Made by a program: the position numbers and the translations under genes. Under the pieces are notes generated by a model. The model searched no databases and was not told the origin of the DNA. It was given only the letters and a program-made list of their open reading frames with translations. From Blautia sp. OF03-15BH (GTDB lineage Bacteria; Bacillota; Clostridia; Lachnospirales; Lachnospiraceae), in NCBI RefSeq assembly GCF_003463065.1, contig NZ_QSCM01000011.1, positions 32,050-96,049 of the forward strand: a DNA stretch of 64,000 nucleotides, given 5' to 3'. This document shows positions 35,488 to 43,455 of this stretch, one piece after another. Each line of letters begins with the position of its first letter. The stretch's first letter is position 1.

Positions 35488-36837
35488 CTACTGTAAGCGT
35501 TCGGTTTCCCTGCCCCGTTCCGGTTCTTTTTCCAGTCTTAAAATACTGTCTATGTTCTGTTTGATAACGTCGTATTCCTTGACCTGTTTTTTCAGCTTGC
35601 CATAATCAGTGTAAAGGGCTTCTTTCTGCGCTTGGAGCTTCCCGTATTCTTCCTGCATGGCGGCAAGATTGGGGAGCTTGGTAACGCCCGCCGCTTTCAA
35701 TGCCTTTGCCGCCGCTTCATGGAGTATCAGACTGCTTTCCTGCTTTGCCCGGTATGTGTCCTTATCCTTTGCCCTGCGGTATGCTTCATAGACGGTTTTT
35801 GTTTTTTGGTAGGTGGTAACGTGCTTCATCAGCACCGCCATGTCTGCAAGACATTTCTCCACGCTCTTTAATGCGTCTGCTGTCTTTTCATTTTCCGCAT
35901 TTATTTCTTCAATCCGGCTGACTAAATCCGCGTACTGCTCAATCTTGTGTTCTGTCAAGAAATTCATAGTTTTTGCAGCCAGTTTCAGATTATGGATTTT
36001 CGCCCACTGTTCATAGCCCCGGCTCTCTTGTGCCTTGATACTACTTTCAATGTCGATAAGCAGCGATACGCCGCGCTGCTCTTTGGGAGCTTTCGCTGCC
36101 TTTGTGCGCTTGCCTGCAATCCGTTCTTTGATTGCTTCCTCTGTATAATCTGCACCGAGGGTTTTTAAGCGGGTAAAGCGTTCCTGTCCGGGAGCGCGGC
36201 AGGAGATATATTTTCCCGGCTTTATCTCATAGCCCGCCGCCTGTAACCGCTGCAATAATTCTTCAAAACTTGCTACTTGGGGGATAAGTGTATCAACGGC
36301 AATTTTTAGCTTGCCTTTCCAACTTGTTCCCGTCTTTTCCGCTTGATATTCTGCATAGCTTTTTCCCTTACTGCCTTTACCCGGAATGACAACGGACAGC
36401 CCGTTTTCCCTGCACAGCTTATCACTTATGTTCCGTATGCCGTAGTAACTGCGCTTATTGGAATTGTACTTATGGTAGTCAACAAAGTTGACCGCACAAA
36501 AAATGATATGGTTATGGATATGCCCTTTGTCTATGTGGGTAGTCAAGACGTATTCATGCTGTCCCTTTGTTACCGCGTCGGCAAGCTGTTTTCCGATTGT
36601 GTGGGCTTTCTCACAGTCCACCTCTCCCGGTTCAAACGATTGTATCAGATGAAAGGCTAAGTTGTTCCCTTTCTGCCGAGCCTGCGACAAAGTATATTCA
36701 AACTCAATATCTGCCGTTTCATAGCTGCACCCAAAGGAGGACACAAGCGTTTTCCCGTCTGTCTTATCCGGGTTTTGGATATAATCAAGGGCTTTGCTCA
36801 ACGTGCTTTTAATAGGCTTAATCTTTGTAACCGCCAT
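35488..36837 (-). CDS. MobP-type relaxase
   Basis: A 449-residue relaxase. The N-terminal catalytic half has a Tyr in SKALDYIQNPDKT and the metal-binding histidines H101, H106, H108 and H110 in HIDKGHIHNHI. Residues about 255-420 are a long coiled coil. Relaxases of this type nick oriT, stay bound to the 5' end and lead the strand through the VirD4/VirB4 channel encoded in the same element. The start overlaps the end of mobC by 40 bases in another frame. Length and motifs look intact. Confidence 0.92.
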   Translation of the reverse strand: MAVTKIKPIKSTLSKALDYIQNPDKTDGKTLVSSFGCSYETADIEFEYTLSQARQKGNNLAFHLIQSFEPGEVDCEKAHTIGKQLADAVTKGQHEYVLTTHIDKGHIHNHIIFCAVNFVDYHKYNSNKRSYYGIRNISDKLCRENGLSVVIPGKGSKGKSYAEYQAEKTGTSWKGKLKIAVDTLIPQVASFEELLQRLQAAGYEIKPGKYISCRAPGQERFTRLKTLGADYTEEAIKERIAGKRTKAAKAPKEQRGVSLLIDIESSIKAQESRGYEQWAKIHNLKLAAKTMNFLTEHKIEQYADLVSRIEEINAENEKTADALKSVEKCLADMAVLMKHVTTYQKTKTVYEAYRRAKDKDTYRAKQESSLILHEAAAKALKAAGVTKLPNLAAMQEEYGKLQAQKEALYTDYGKLKKQVKEYDVIKQNIDSILRLEKEPERGRETERLQ

Positions 36838-37127
36838 ATCTCCGCAAGCACCCCCTTTATTTCCTCTATGTCCTCTTGGTAGACGCTGCCTGTCGCATTG
36901 ACACGCTTTGCAATCTGATTGACGTTGACCCCGATTTTCTGTATCTCCGCTGTCATGGCTTTTATGTCGCTATGGTCTGTCTGAATGATATACCCGTCAA
37001 TGGCAATCTTGCGAAGATACGCCGCCATATTTTGGGTAGGGACGAGCTTCATTTTCTGTTCAATCAATGCCCGTTCTTCCTCTGTTACATAGAATTTGAT
37101 TTGTACTTTTCTTTTGCGTCCGTTCAT
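36798..37127 (-). CDS. mobC: MobC-type mobilisation protein
   Basis: A 109-residue protein with an N-terminal ribbon-helix-helix (KVQIKFYVTEEERALIEQKM) and the MobC segment IQKIGVNVNQIAKRVNATGS. MobC-like proteins bind near oriT and help the relaxase to open the nick site. I chose ATG 37127 because AAGGAACG lies upstream and the resulting N-terminus is standard. The oriT-like copy B is 21 bases upstream of the start, as expected. Confidence 0.88.
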   Translation of the reverse strand: MNGRKRKVQIKFYVTEEERALIEQKMKLVPTQNMAAYLRKIAIDGYIIQTDHSDIKAMTAEIQKIGVNVNQIAKRVNATGSVYQEDIEEIKGVLAEIWRLQRLSLLKAR

Positions 37128-37150
37128 GCAATCGTTCCTTTCCATTCCGA

Positions 37151-37248
37151 GGGTTTGGGACACTTCCCAACAAGCAATTTTTAACCGACGCACCGCAGGG
37201 CGGGAGGGCGAAAATACGGAAAAGGGTACTCTTTTCCTATGCTTGCTA
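37151..37248 (-). other. Probable oriT of the conjugative element (copy B)
   Basis: Upstream of mobC. Reading on the minus strand it begins with the 34 bases that recur at 29069-29102 without change, including the hairpin GGAAAAG/CTTTTCC, and then has GCTTGTTGGGAAGTGTCCC with the near-palindrome TTGGGA/TCCCAA. Place next to mobC-relaxase, palindromes and duplication all suit an origin of transfer. The nick position is not known. Confidence 0.65.
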
Positions 37249-37391
37249 AGAAAGTTTTTTATCTTTTATGTCCTTATTTCCCTCTACGGAGAAAAAACCA
37301 TTTTGCCGAACTTATGCAAAAGAAAAACGCTGCAATCTCAAAAAAGATTACAACGCTTCCGAAAATCCATATTCAATTTTGCCGGACGTTT

Positions 37392-37745
37392 CTATTTGTC
37401 CTCTTTTTCGACTTCTGAAATTTCCTTTGCGGTTGCTGTTACAATCCGTATGCCGTTATCGCTCATATCATCAAGCAGAGCGTCGAGCTGCCGCCGCTTT
37501 GTATCTTTTCCGACGGGCGTATCTAAAAGAAACTGGTCTACGGATATATTGTAACGGAGCATAAGCTCAAAAAAGATTTGCAGACTGGGGTGCTGTCCTT
37601 TATTCTCAATATTCGCAAGGTAGCGAGGGGAAATATACATTTCATCACTTACCTGTTTGCGGCTTTCCTTGCGTCCTGTCCGCGCAGCTTTTATCGCTTC
37701 TCCAAAGGCTTTGAAGTCATATTTTTCTACTGGTCTTTTTGCCAT
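37392..37745 (-). CDS. XRE-family transcriptional regulator
   Basis: A 117-residue protein with a helix-turn-helix at residues 14-70 (FGEAIKAARTGRKESRKQVS then ISPRYLANIENKG) and a C-terminal part that may oligomerise. Regulators of this kind in Tn1549-type elements probably repress the mobilisation or cargo genes. It is divergent from the cargo operon; the shared 160-base region 37746-37905 holds the cargo promoter, a natural operator place. Confidence 0.85.
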   Translation of the reverse strand: MAKRPVEKYDFKAFGEAIKAARTGRKESRKQVSDEMYISPRYLANIENKGQHPSLQIFFELMLRYNISVDQFLLDTPVGKDTKRRQLDALLDDMSDNGIRIVTATAKEISEVEKEDK

Positions 37746-37840
37746 ATTTATTCACCCAGTTACATTTTACTGTTCCCCTTTCTTCTTGGATATGTCTATA
37801 CAGTTCCACTAATTAGCCATAATAATTCATATTTATATAC

Positions 37841-37869
37841 TTGCTATTATTCGTATGTCCGACTATAAT
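37841..37869 (+). promoter_or_regulatory. Promoter of the cargo operon
   Basis: TTGCTA (37841-37846), a 17-base spacer and a perfect TATAAT (37864-37869) lie 37 bases before the start of the first HTH gene. The flanking DNA is AT-rich with ATTATT-type repeats. It drives the HTH, response regulator and kinase genes; the divergent XRE regulator is a candidate repressor. Confidence 0.75.
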
Positions 37870-37905
37870 TATACTGATATGATTTGTAGAAAGGACTTGG
37901 GTGTT

Positions 37906-38094
37906 ATGGAATATATGTCTTGCCCCGAAGCAGCGAAGAAATGGGGAATTTCTGAAAGGCGGGTACAGGTACTTTGCAGAGAAAACCGCATACCGGGTGT
38001 TTCAAAACTTGGATATATGTGGCTGATACCAAAGGACGCTGAAAAACCGATTGACGGGAGAACAAAACGAGGAAAGGAGCTGCACCATGAATAA
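37906..38094 (+). CDS. Small excisionase-like HTH protein heading the cargo operon
   Basis: A 62-residue protein with a MerR/Xis-like winged helix: MSCPEAAKKWGISERRVQVL, then RIPGVSKLGYMWLIP. Such proteins bind DNA as small regulators. I chose ATG 37906 because AAAGGACTTGG precedes it. Its last 8 bases overlap the start of the response regulator gene, so it is co-translated with the two-component system. It may tune the operon or act in element biology. Confidence 0.78.
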   Translation: MEYMSCPEAAKKWGISERRVQVLCRENRIPGVSKLGYMWLIPKDAEKPIDGRTKRGKELHHE

Positions 38095-38785
38095 AGTTTT
38101 GATTATAGATGATGATAAAGAGCTTTGCGCTCTTATGAAAAAGTGCATAGAGCAGGAAAAATTATCAGCCGTAACTGTATATAACGGTATTGAGGGGGTT
38201 CGTCTAATTGATGAAAATAAAGATAGCTATTCCCTTATTATTTTGGACGTAATGCTGCCGGATATAGACGGGTTTCAGATTCTCCAAAAAATTAGAGATA
38301 CAAGCAATATCCCGGTGCTTATGCTTACTGCAAAAAGCAGCGAAGAAGATAAGGTTTTCGGTCTGCGACTGGGAGCAGACGACTACTTGACAAAGCCATT
38401 TGGTATTAACGAGCTTTTGGCGCGTGTCAATTCCCTTATCCGGCGATATACCACCTTAAACCCCTTTACGGCAGACATAGACAGCATATCGTTGAAAGAT
38501 ATGGTAATTGACAAATTAAATCGTACAGTTACGGTCAAAGATATTCCCGTTTTGCTTACAGGAAAAGAATTTGATTTACTTCTCTTTCTTGCTTCCAACA
38601 AAGGACGAGTATTTACCAAAAAACAAATTTATTCACAGGTATGGGAGGAAGAATACGCTTTTGATGATAGCAATATTATGTCTTTTATTAGCAAATTAAG
38701 GAAAAAGATTGAGCCAGACCCCGACCACCCCTTTTACATTTTAACTGTCCGGGGTGTCGGCTACCGTTTTAACAAGGAGGCGTAA
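38087..38785 (+). CDS. OmpR-type response regulator of the cargo exporter
   Basis: A 232-residue regulator. Receiver: DDD near residues 8-10, phospho-acceptor Asp in IILDVMLPDIDG, conserved Lys in DDYLTKPF. C-terminal winged helix: KGRVFTKKQIYSQVWEEEY and VRGVGYRF. GGAAAGGAGC precedes the ATG. The kinase gene starts one base after the stop. I infer that it binds the three 11-bp phased repeats at 39748-39777 and activates the exporter genes downstream, as OmpR-family proteins bind direct repeats of this spacing. Confidence 0.93.
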   Translation: MNKVLIIDDDKELCALMKKCIEQEKLSAVTVYNGIEGVRLIDENKDSYSLIILDVMLPDIDGFQILQKIRDTSNIPVLMLTAKSSEEDKVFGLRLGADDYLTKPFGINELLARVNSLIRRYTTLNPFTADIDSISLKDMVIDKLNRTVTVKDIPVLLTGKEFDLLLFLASNKGRVFTKKQIYSQVWEEEYAFDDSNIMSFISKLRKKIEPDPDHPFYILTVRGVGYRFNKEA

Positions 38786-38786
38786 C

Positions 38787-39710
38787 ATGGATATAAATGT
38801 TTATCTTTTCATAGTGATAGCCCTTATGCTGCTTATTATTATGTATCTCCTTTTTGTCTTACGGCGTGTGCGGACACAGCTTGCGCTGATAAAAGACGCC
38901 TTAGAGGATATAAAGGGCGGGAATTTGAACCGACGTATTTTAGCAGGCGAAAACGATATGACAAAAACAATTTGCTATGACATTAACAAAATAGCAGTAA
39001 ACAGTCAGGCGCAGCTTATACGGCAAAGACAATCTGAACAGGCATATAAACGGCTGATGACAAGTCTTTCACATGATGTAAAGACCCCGCTTGCTTCTCT
39101 TGTAGGTTATCTGGAAGCGGTTGAAAACAAAATTGTTATTGGAGAGGAAAAGGACGAATATATCCATGTCGCACATGAAAAAGCCCACTATATGAAATCC
39201 TTTGTGGAAAATTTGTTTGAATGGGTAAAACTGGATTCCGGAGAGCAGATTTTTCATTTTGAAAAATTTGACCTTAACGAGTTATCCCGCAACATTATAG
39301 CGGATTGGATTCCCGTCTTAGAAAGCAATCATTTTGAATATGAGTTTGTCATACCCGAAACAGAGTATTTTATTCACATAGATGTAAACGCATATACCCG
39401 CGTACTTAACAATCTTTTTCAAAATATTATTATCCATAGTGCGGGAGATAAAATGGCACTGCATATTTGTGAAGATATACAACAAGCTAAAATTATAATT
39501 TCAGATAATGGAAAAGGAATAGCTCCCGATAAGCTGCCACATATTTTTGAAAGAATGTACCAGTGCGACCAGTCGCGGTCTGCAAAGGGAAATGGTTTAG
39601 GACTGGCGATTGCTAAAGAGCTTATCAGTGTTCACAAAGGAACCATTACCGCTGAAAACAGCTCTGATAAAGGGACTGTATTTACTATATTGCTTCCCAA
39701 AGCCCTGTAA
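38787..39710 (+). CDS. Sensor histidine kinase of the cargo exporter
   Basis: A 307-residue kinase with a short N-terminal membrane segment (about residues 5-25) and almost no extracellular part, so it cannot sense a ligand outside by itself. HisKA: SLSHDVKTPLASLVGYLEA with the phospho-acceptor His; HATPase: IISDNGKGIAPDKLPHIFER and GNGLGLAIAKEL. This short-sensor layout is typical of kinases that sense antimicrobial peptides together with a transporter. AAGGAGGCG precedes the ATG. Confidence 0.92.
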   Translation: MDINVYLFIVIALMLLIIMYLLFVLRRVRTQLALIKDALEDIKGGNLNRRILAGENDMTKTICYDINKIAVNSQAQLIRQRQSEQAYKRLMTSLSHDVKTPLASLVGYLEAVENKIVIGEEKDEYIHVAHEKAHYMKSFVENLFEWVKLDSGEQIFHFEKFDLNELSRNIIADWIPVLESNHFEYEFVIPETEYFIHIDVNAYTRVLNNLFQNIIIHSAGDKMALHICEDIQQAKIIISDNGKGIAPDKLPHIFERMYQCDQSRSAKGNGLGLAIAKELISVHKGTITAENSSDKGTVFTILLPKAL

Positions 39711-39747
39711 ATAATGCGGGGCTTTCCTGCTATAAAACAAGAAAAAA

Positions 39748-39790
39748 GCAAGGTTTCGGCAAGGTTATGGCAAGGTTGATACTATATAAT
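39748..39790 (+). promoter_or_regulatory. Operator of three phased direct repeats and -10 box of the exporter operon
   Basis: GCAAGGTT occurs at 39748-39755, 39759-39766 and 39770-39777, exactly 11 bases apart, so all copies face the same side of the helix. TATAAT lies at 39785-39790, and no good -35 box exists; the repeats cover that place. This is the pattern of an activator-dependent promoter bound by an OmpR-type regulator. The exporter gene starts 26 bases after the -10 box. Confidence 0.8.
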
Positions 39791-39815
39791 GGGAGGTAGA
39801 AAGGAGGAAAAGACA

Positions 39816-40583
39816 ATGACTATCATTTCTACTGAAATGCTGAAATGGAAACGCAATAAGACAGTCTTAGGTATCTTTATTCTAACTGCAATTTTAGGAA
39901 TATTCGCAGTTGAACGTGCTTTCAGTATATCAAGAAGTAGCTCACTAATGAATAGTTTTAGTGATTTATACACATTGGCATTTAAGAACCTTACAAGTTT
40001 GTTTCTGCCTATTGTGTTGAGTATGTTTGCAACCACATTGTTCTTTGATGAACAGAAAAATGATACCTTAAAAGGACTTCTGATTATTCCGATTTCCAAA
40101 ACGCAACTTTATTTTTCAAAGATAGCAGTGGTAATTTTTATGTCATTAGCACTATGTCTGCTTACTTTTGCAATCTGTATTCTTGGCGGCTTTCTTGCAG
40201 GCGGCTTTACAGATTTGAATACGGAAACAATTTTACAGGCGGGATTATTATTTTTAGCCGGTGGCGTGTTAGTTCCACTTGCAATGCTCCCCGTTATTTT
40301 TTTAGCAACATTGGCAAAGGGATATGTTCTACCGATTGGGGCTGCATTACTTTATCTTGTGCCTGTCGTGCTTATTCCGTCGGGGATTATGGGACTGCAC
40401 CCACTGGCGAGTGTTATGGGAATTTATCCCTATATTTCATCTGACGCAGCAGAAATGGTTAAGAAATGGGCGGGAGGAATAGAAATAACTATATCTCCGA
40501 ATATCTGTTTAATTTCTCTTTTGGTAATTGGAAGTATTTCAGCCATTGTTTCCGTACTTGCATTGCGGAAACAGACCTATTGA
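39816..40583 (+). CDS. ABC-2 type permease, lantibiotic-immunity (MutE/EpiE) type
   Basis: A 255-residue membrane protein with about six helices. The N-terminus STEMLKWKRNKTVLGIFIL and the cytoplasmic DEQKNDTLKGLLIIPISKTQ are the marks of the LanE/MutE-like permeases that export lantibiotics and related peptides. GAAAGGAGG precedes the ATG. It is the first gene of a four-gene exporter: this permease, the ATPase and two further permeases. The substrate (a bacteriocin-like peptide) is inferred from family resemblance and the two-component system. Confidence 0.85.
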   Translation: MTIISTEMLKWKRNKTVLGIFILTAILGIFAVERAFSISRSSSLMNSFSDLYTLAFKNLTSLFLPIVLSMFATTLFFDEQKNDTLKGLLIIPISKTQLYFSKIAVVIFMSLALCLLTFAICILGGFLAGGFTDLNTETILQAGLLFLAGGVLVPLAMLPVIFLATLAKGYVLPIGAALLYLVPVVLIPSGIMGLHPLASVMGIYPYISSDAAEMVKKWAGGIEITISPNICLISLLVIGSISAIVSVLALRKQTY

Positions 40584-40595
40584 AAGTGAGGATAT

Positions 40596-41522
40596 ATGAT
40601 GAATAAATATGTAATTGAAACAAAACAACTGACAAAAACTTATGGAGAGCAAACGGTAGTCAATTCTGTTAATATCCATGTGAAACAAGGACAGATATAT
40701 GGGCTGTTGGGGCGTAATGGGGCGGGTAAAACCACAATTATGAAAATGATTTTGGGGTTGACCGATATTACTTCCGGCGAAGTAGACGTATTCGGTCAAA
40801 ATATCAAAGGGAGGGAAAAAAGAGTATATCCCCGGATTGGTGCTATTATTGAAACACCCGGCTTTTATCCGAATTTAACAGGTACGGAAAACTTGGAGAT
40901 ATTTGCAAAACTGCGCGGTACTGCTGCGCCAAATGCAGTAAAAAACGCCTTGGAGATTGTCGGTCTGCCTTATCGGGACAAAAAATTGTTTAGCAAGTAT
41001 TCTCTTGGAATGAAGCAGCGTCTTGGAATAGCAAATGCTATTTTACATGACCCTGAACTGCTAATCTTAGATGAACCCACAAACGGTCTTGACCCGATAG
41101 GCATTGCAGAAGTAAGGGACTTTATTAAGACTTTAAGTATCGAGCGCGGAAAAACAATTCTTATTTCCAGTCATATTCTGTCCGAAATTGCACTACTGGC
41201 TGATGACATCGGCATTATTGACCATGGTGTACTACTGGAAGAAAACAGCATGAATGAGCTACAAAAGAGAAACAGTAAGTATATACTTCTGCAAGTTTCT
41301 GATATACCGAAAACTTCTCTTGTTTTGGAAAGGCAGTTTGGGGTTACCGAATATTCCGTACAGGACGAACACACCCTGCGGATTTATGACACTTCGTTGG
41401 ATATGGCTGCTGTCAATAAAGCTCTTGTGGTACAGGATATAGCTGTTATCAGTTCTCAGCTATGCAATGATACATTAGAGGACTATTTCAAAAAAATCAC
41501 AGGAGGAGAAGGAATTGCTTAG
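40596..41522 (+). CDS. ABC transporter ATPase, lantibiotic-immunity type
   Basis: A 308-residue ATPase. Walker A: GLLGRNGAGKTTIMKM; signature: YSLGMKQRLGIA; Walker B: LLILDEPTNGLDP; the switch His lies in ILISSHILSEIA. The C-terminal extension of about 90 residues is typical of LanF/BcrA-like proteins. Start is ATG 40596 or 40599. The last 8 bases overlap the next permease gene. It powers the export complex together with the neighbouring permeases. Confidence 0.93.
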   Translation: MMNKYVIETKQLTKTYGEQTVVNSVNIHVKQGQIYGLLGRNGAGKTTIMKMILGLTDITSGEVDVFGQNIKGREKRVYPRIGAIIETPGFYPNLTGTENLEIFAKLRGTAAPNAVKNALEIVGLPYRDKKLFSKYSLGMKQRLGIANAILHDPELLILDEPTNGLDPIGIAEVRDFIKTLSIERGKTILISSHILSEIALLADDIGIIDHGVLLEENSMNELQKRNSKYILLQVSDIPKTSLVLERQFGVTEYSVQDEHTLRIYDTSLDMAAVNKALVVQDIAVISSQLCNDTLEDYFKKITGGEGIA

Positions 41523-42246
41523 GCTGATACAGGCAGAGTTTCTTAAACTGCGTCGAAAAAAATTTATTGTGTTAATGCTGTTATCCGCTCTTTTCATGCC
41601 ACTTCTTGCAGTTTTTTATTTCAGAAGTGCTGATAAAACAGTTATTGAACCATTACAATTTTATAAGTGGACTACATTCAGCTATACAGCTTGGATTATA
41701 CTTCCTGTTGTATTGGGTTTGGTTTCTACTATGCTCATGTATGACGAAAATCAAAACGATATGCTCAAACAGTTGTGGATTATACCGATTAGCAAGACAG
41801 GATATTTTTTTAGCAAATTTATTGTTGTACTGTCTTATTCCGTTTGTTTTATGTTGCTTACAGCCATAGCGTCTGTATTTTTCGGTATGCTTCCCGGTTA
41901 TATAACCTTTGAATGGAATAGTATCAGTTATCTATTTAAGAAATGTATTGAAATCGCCATACTTACCGCATTTTCCATATTACCACTTTTAGCGGTTGCA
42001 GCTGCCGGGAAGAACTATATACTCCCTGTATGTGTGACACTGGTTTACACCTTTCTTAGCTTTATTTTGCTTATGGTTAATATGTACCTACACCCTCTAT
42101 CCAGTGCAACAGCAATTATCATGCGAGATATTCCCGGTGTTATTTTGGCACAGGAAGTCAATATTCCGGCTGCACTTTTTTGTATCGGTATATGGACTAT
42201 TGTTTCTATCGTATTTGCGTACATTTCCTTAAAGCATAGAAAGTGA
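41515..42246 (+). CDS. ABC-2 type permease, second subunit
   Basis: A 243-residue membrane protein with about six helices and the same cytoplasmic motif as its neighbours (DENQNDMLKQLWIIPISKTG), here in the first loop. The start is TTG 41515 with GGAGGAGAAGG upstream, overlapping the ATPase stop by eight bases. It is paralogous to the permease at 39816 and 42255, so the complex has three different permease genes, one more than the usual LanFEG. Confidence 0.83.
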   Translation: MLRLIQAEFLKLRRKKFIVLMLLSALFMPLLAVFYFRSADKTVIEPLQFYKWTTFSYTAWIILPVVLGLVSTMLMYDENQNDMLKQLWIIPISKTGYFFSKFIVVLSYSVCFMLLTAIASVFFGMLPGYITFEWNSISYLFKKCIEIAILTAFSILPLLAVAAAGKNYILPVCVTLVYTFLSFILLMVNMYLHPLSSATAIIMRDIPGVILAQEVNIPAALFCIGIWTIVSIVFAYISLKHRK

Positions 42247-42254
42247 GTGATTGA

Positions 42255-42992
42255 ATGATGAAAGAATTGATTTGGGCAGAACATCAAAAACTCCGACGTT
42301 CAAAAATTGTGTTGGTCGCCATATTCGCAGTTATTATGGTTGCAATTATTGTTTTTACTCAAGGGCAGTTTTCTTTTGGGGAAAAACGCTATATAGATGA
42401 CGCAGGGTGGTTTATGAACGCAGCACAGTCTTTAGCAACTTTTTTTGTTCTTCCTGCGGTTATTGCACTTTTGGGGAGCTATATGATTTGTCGTGAGGAA
42501 CAAGAAGATACTATTAAATCATTACGTTTAATTCCTATAAGTGAAGCTAAAATGACGATTGCAAAATTACTTATTACTTTTGCATTTAGCGTACTCTTTT
42601 ATTTGCTGCTTTTCGGCATTACATTTTTAGTTGAAGTTATTTTACATTTTAGGGGCTTGTCTATCAAAATGATTTTAAGTTTTTTCAAAATCTATTTACT
42701 TGACGGCATTGGGATTTTCTTTGCTATTGCACCTGTTATTGCGGTTGTATCAAGAATAAAGAAAGGCTATTGGCTTGCTTTGATTTTTACAGTAATTTAT
42801 TCTTTTGCAGGATTATTCACAAGTATATCCGATGTTCTTTCGGCTTGCTATCCTATTACTGCTACATTCAATATTTCCGGCTATTATTCTGCCACCTTTG
42901 GAGAAATCATTATTAGCCTTATGAGTTTGTTCTTTTGTGGATTGTTTTCTGTCTTGATTTTAATATCTAAAAAAACAATCAAAAATAAGTAA
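42255..42992 (+). CDS. ABC-2 type permease, third subunit
   Basis: A 245-residue membrane protein with about six helices; the loop motif reads EEQEDTIKSLRLIPISEAK. The double ATG (42255, 42258) follows AAGTGAGTG, a weak site, so translation probably depends on the upstream permease 8 bases away. It is the last gene of the exporter operon; two hairpins follow. Confidence 0.83.
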   Translation: MMKELIWAEHQKLRRSKIVLVAIFAVIMVAIIVFTQGQFSFGEKRYIDDAGWFMNAAQSLATFFVLPAVIALLGSYMICREEQEDTIKSLRLIPISEAKMTIAKLLITFAFSVLFYLLLFGITFLVEVILHFRGLSIKMILSFFKIYLLDGIGIFFAIAPVIAVVSRIKKGYWLALIFTVIYSFAGLFTSISDVLSACYPITATFNISGYYSATFGEIIISLMSLFFCGLFSVLILISKKTIKNK

Positions 42993-43015
42993 TGATACAA
43001 CCAACATCTGCCGGA

Positions 43016-43040
43016 CGACGGCAAAGAAAAAAAGCCGTCG
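43016..43040 (+). terminator. Hairpin after the exporter operon
   Basis: CGACGGC (43016-43022) and GCCGTCG (43034-43040) form a perfect 7-bp stem around an A-rich loop. No T-run follows, so on its own it is a weak terminator. It may protect the mRNA 3' end. Confidence 0.45.
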
Positions 43041-43075
43041 CAGAGCAGCCATATTTTCACGCGCCTATTCTATTT

Positions 43076-43111
43076 CGGCGGCTTTGATTTTCAGAGCCGC
43101 CGTTTCTTTTT
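43076..43111 (+). terminator. Rho-independent terminator after the exporter operon
   Basis: CGGCGGCT (43076-43083) and AGCCGCCG (43095-43102) form an 8-bp GC-rich stem, followed by TTTCTTTTT. It is the likely end of the exporter transcript and separates it from the integration and regulation module. Confidence 0.82.
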
Positions 43112-43141
43112 GTCTGTACGACGACCCTTAACCATGTAGAC

Positions 43142-43168
43142 ATGGCGGCTTTAGGAGGTAGCCGCCAT
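43142..43168 (+). promoter_or_regulatory. Hairpin presenting the ribosome binding site of a leader peptide
   Basis: ATGGCGGCT (43142-43150) and AGCCGCCAT (43160-43168) form a perfect 9-bp stem. The 9-base loop TTAGGAGGT holds the Shine-Dalgarno sequence AGGAGG, and the first two bases of the start codon at 43167 are in the stem. Folding would leave the ribosome site exposed but hide the start codon. Confidence 0.7.
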
Positions 43169-43268
43169 GAGTTATAAACCACAACAACAAATTCTTACAT
43201 TCTTTGATTTATCAAAAAAAGCCCGACCGCCACCGGGGATATTCCTACCCTTAGATATGAACTATTAA
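43167..43268 (+). CDS. 33-aa leader peptide
   Basis: A short reading frame starting MSYKPQQQILTF, passing KKARPPPG and ending MNY. The ribosome site AGGAGG is perfect and spaced 8 bases from the ATG. It is followed after 27 bases by a strong terminator hairpin and then the sigma-like regulator operon. In Tn916 a leader peptide of similar size (orf12) and terminators precede tet(M) and control read-through into the transfer genes; I infer a like role here. The triple proline could stall ribosomes. Confidence 0.65.
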   Translation: MSYKPQQQILTFFDLSKKARPPPGIFLPLDMNY

Positions 43269-43295
43269 ATCATCTAAATACTTTTTATTATTCCT

Positions 43296-43335
43296 ATGCG
43301 CCTGTCCGCGTTTTTTTGCGGACGGGCGCATTTTG
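43296..43335 (+). terminator. Terminator or attenuator after the leader peptide
   Basis: A 14-bp stem with one G-U pair (43296-43309 and 43318-43331, loop GTTTTTTT), followed by TTTTG. It lies between the 33-aa leader and the sigma-like gene, with no clear promoter after it, so transcription of the downstream genes may depend on read-through. Confidence 0.8.
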
Positions 43336-43455
43336 TATGCTTAAAAAAATTTTTGAAAAAATTTCCGAAAATATTTGGCATTTTTTCAAAGCTCCGTATT
43401 ACCCCGCGAAAAGGGGGAAGCACCACCAACTTTCAACGAGAAAGGAGGTGAGAAT

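Noticed and set aside
37841..42992. Cargo considered as a vancomycin resistance (vanB) cluster
   Set aside because: No ligase, VanH, VanX or VanY-type gene is present; the genes after the two-component system are an ABC exporter.
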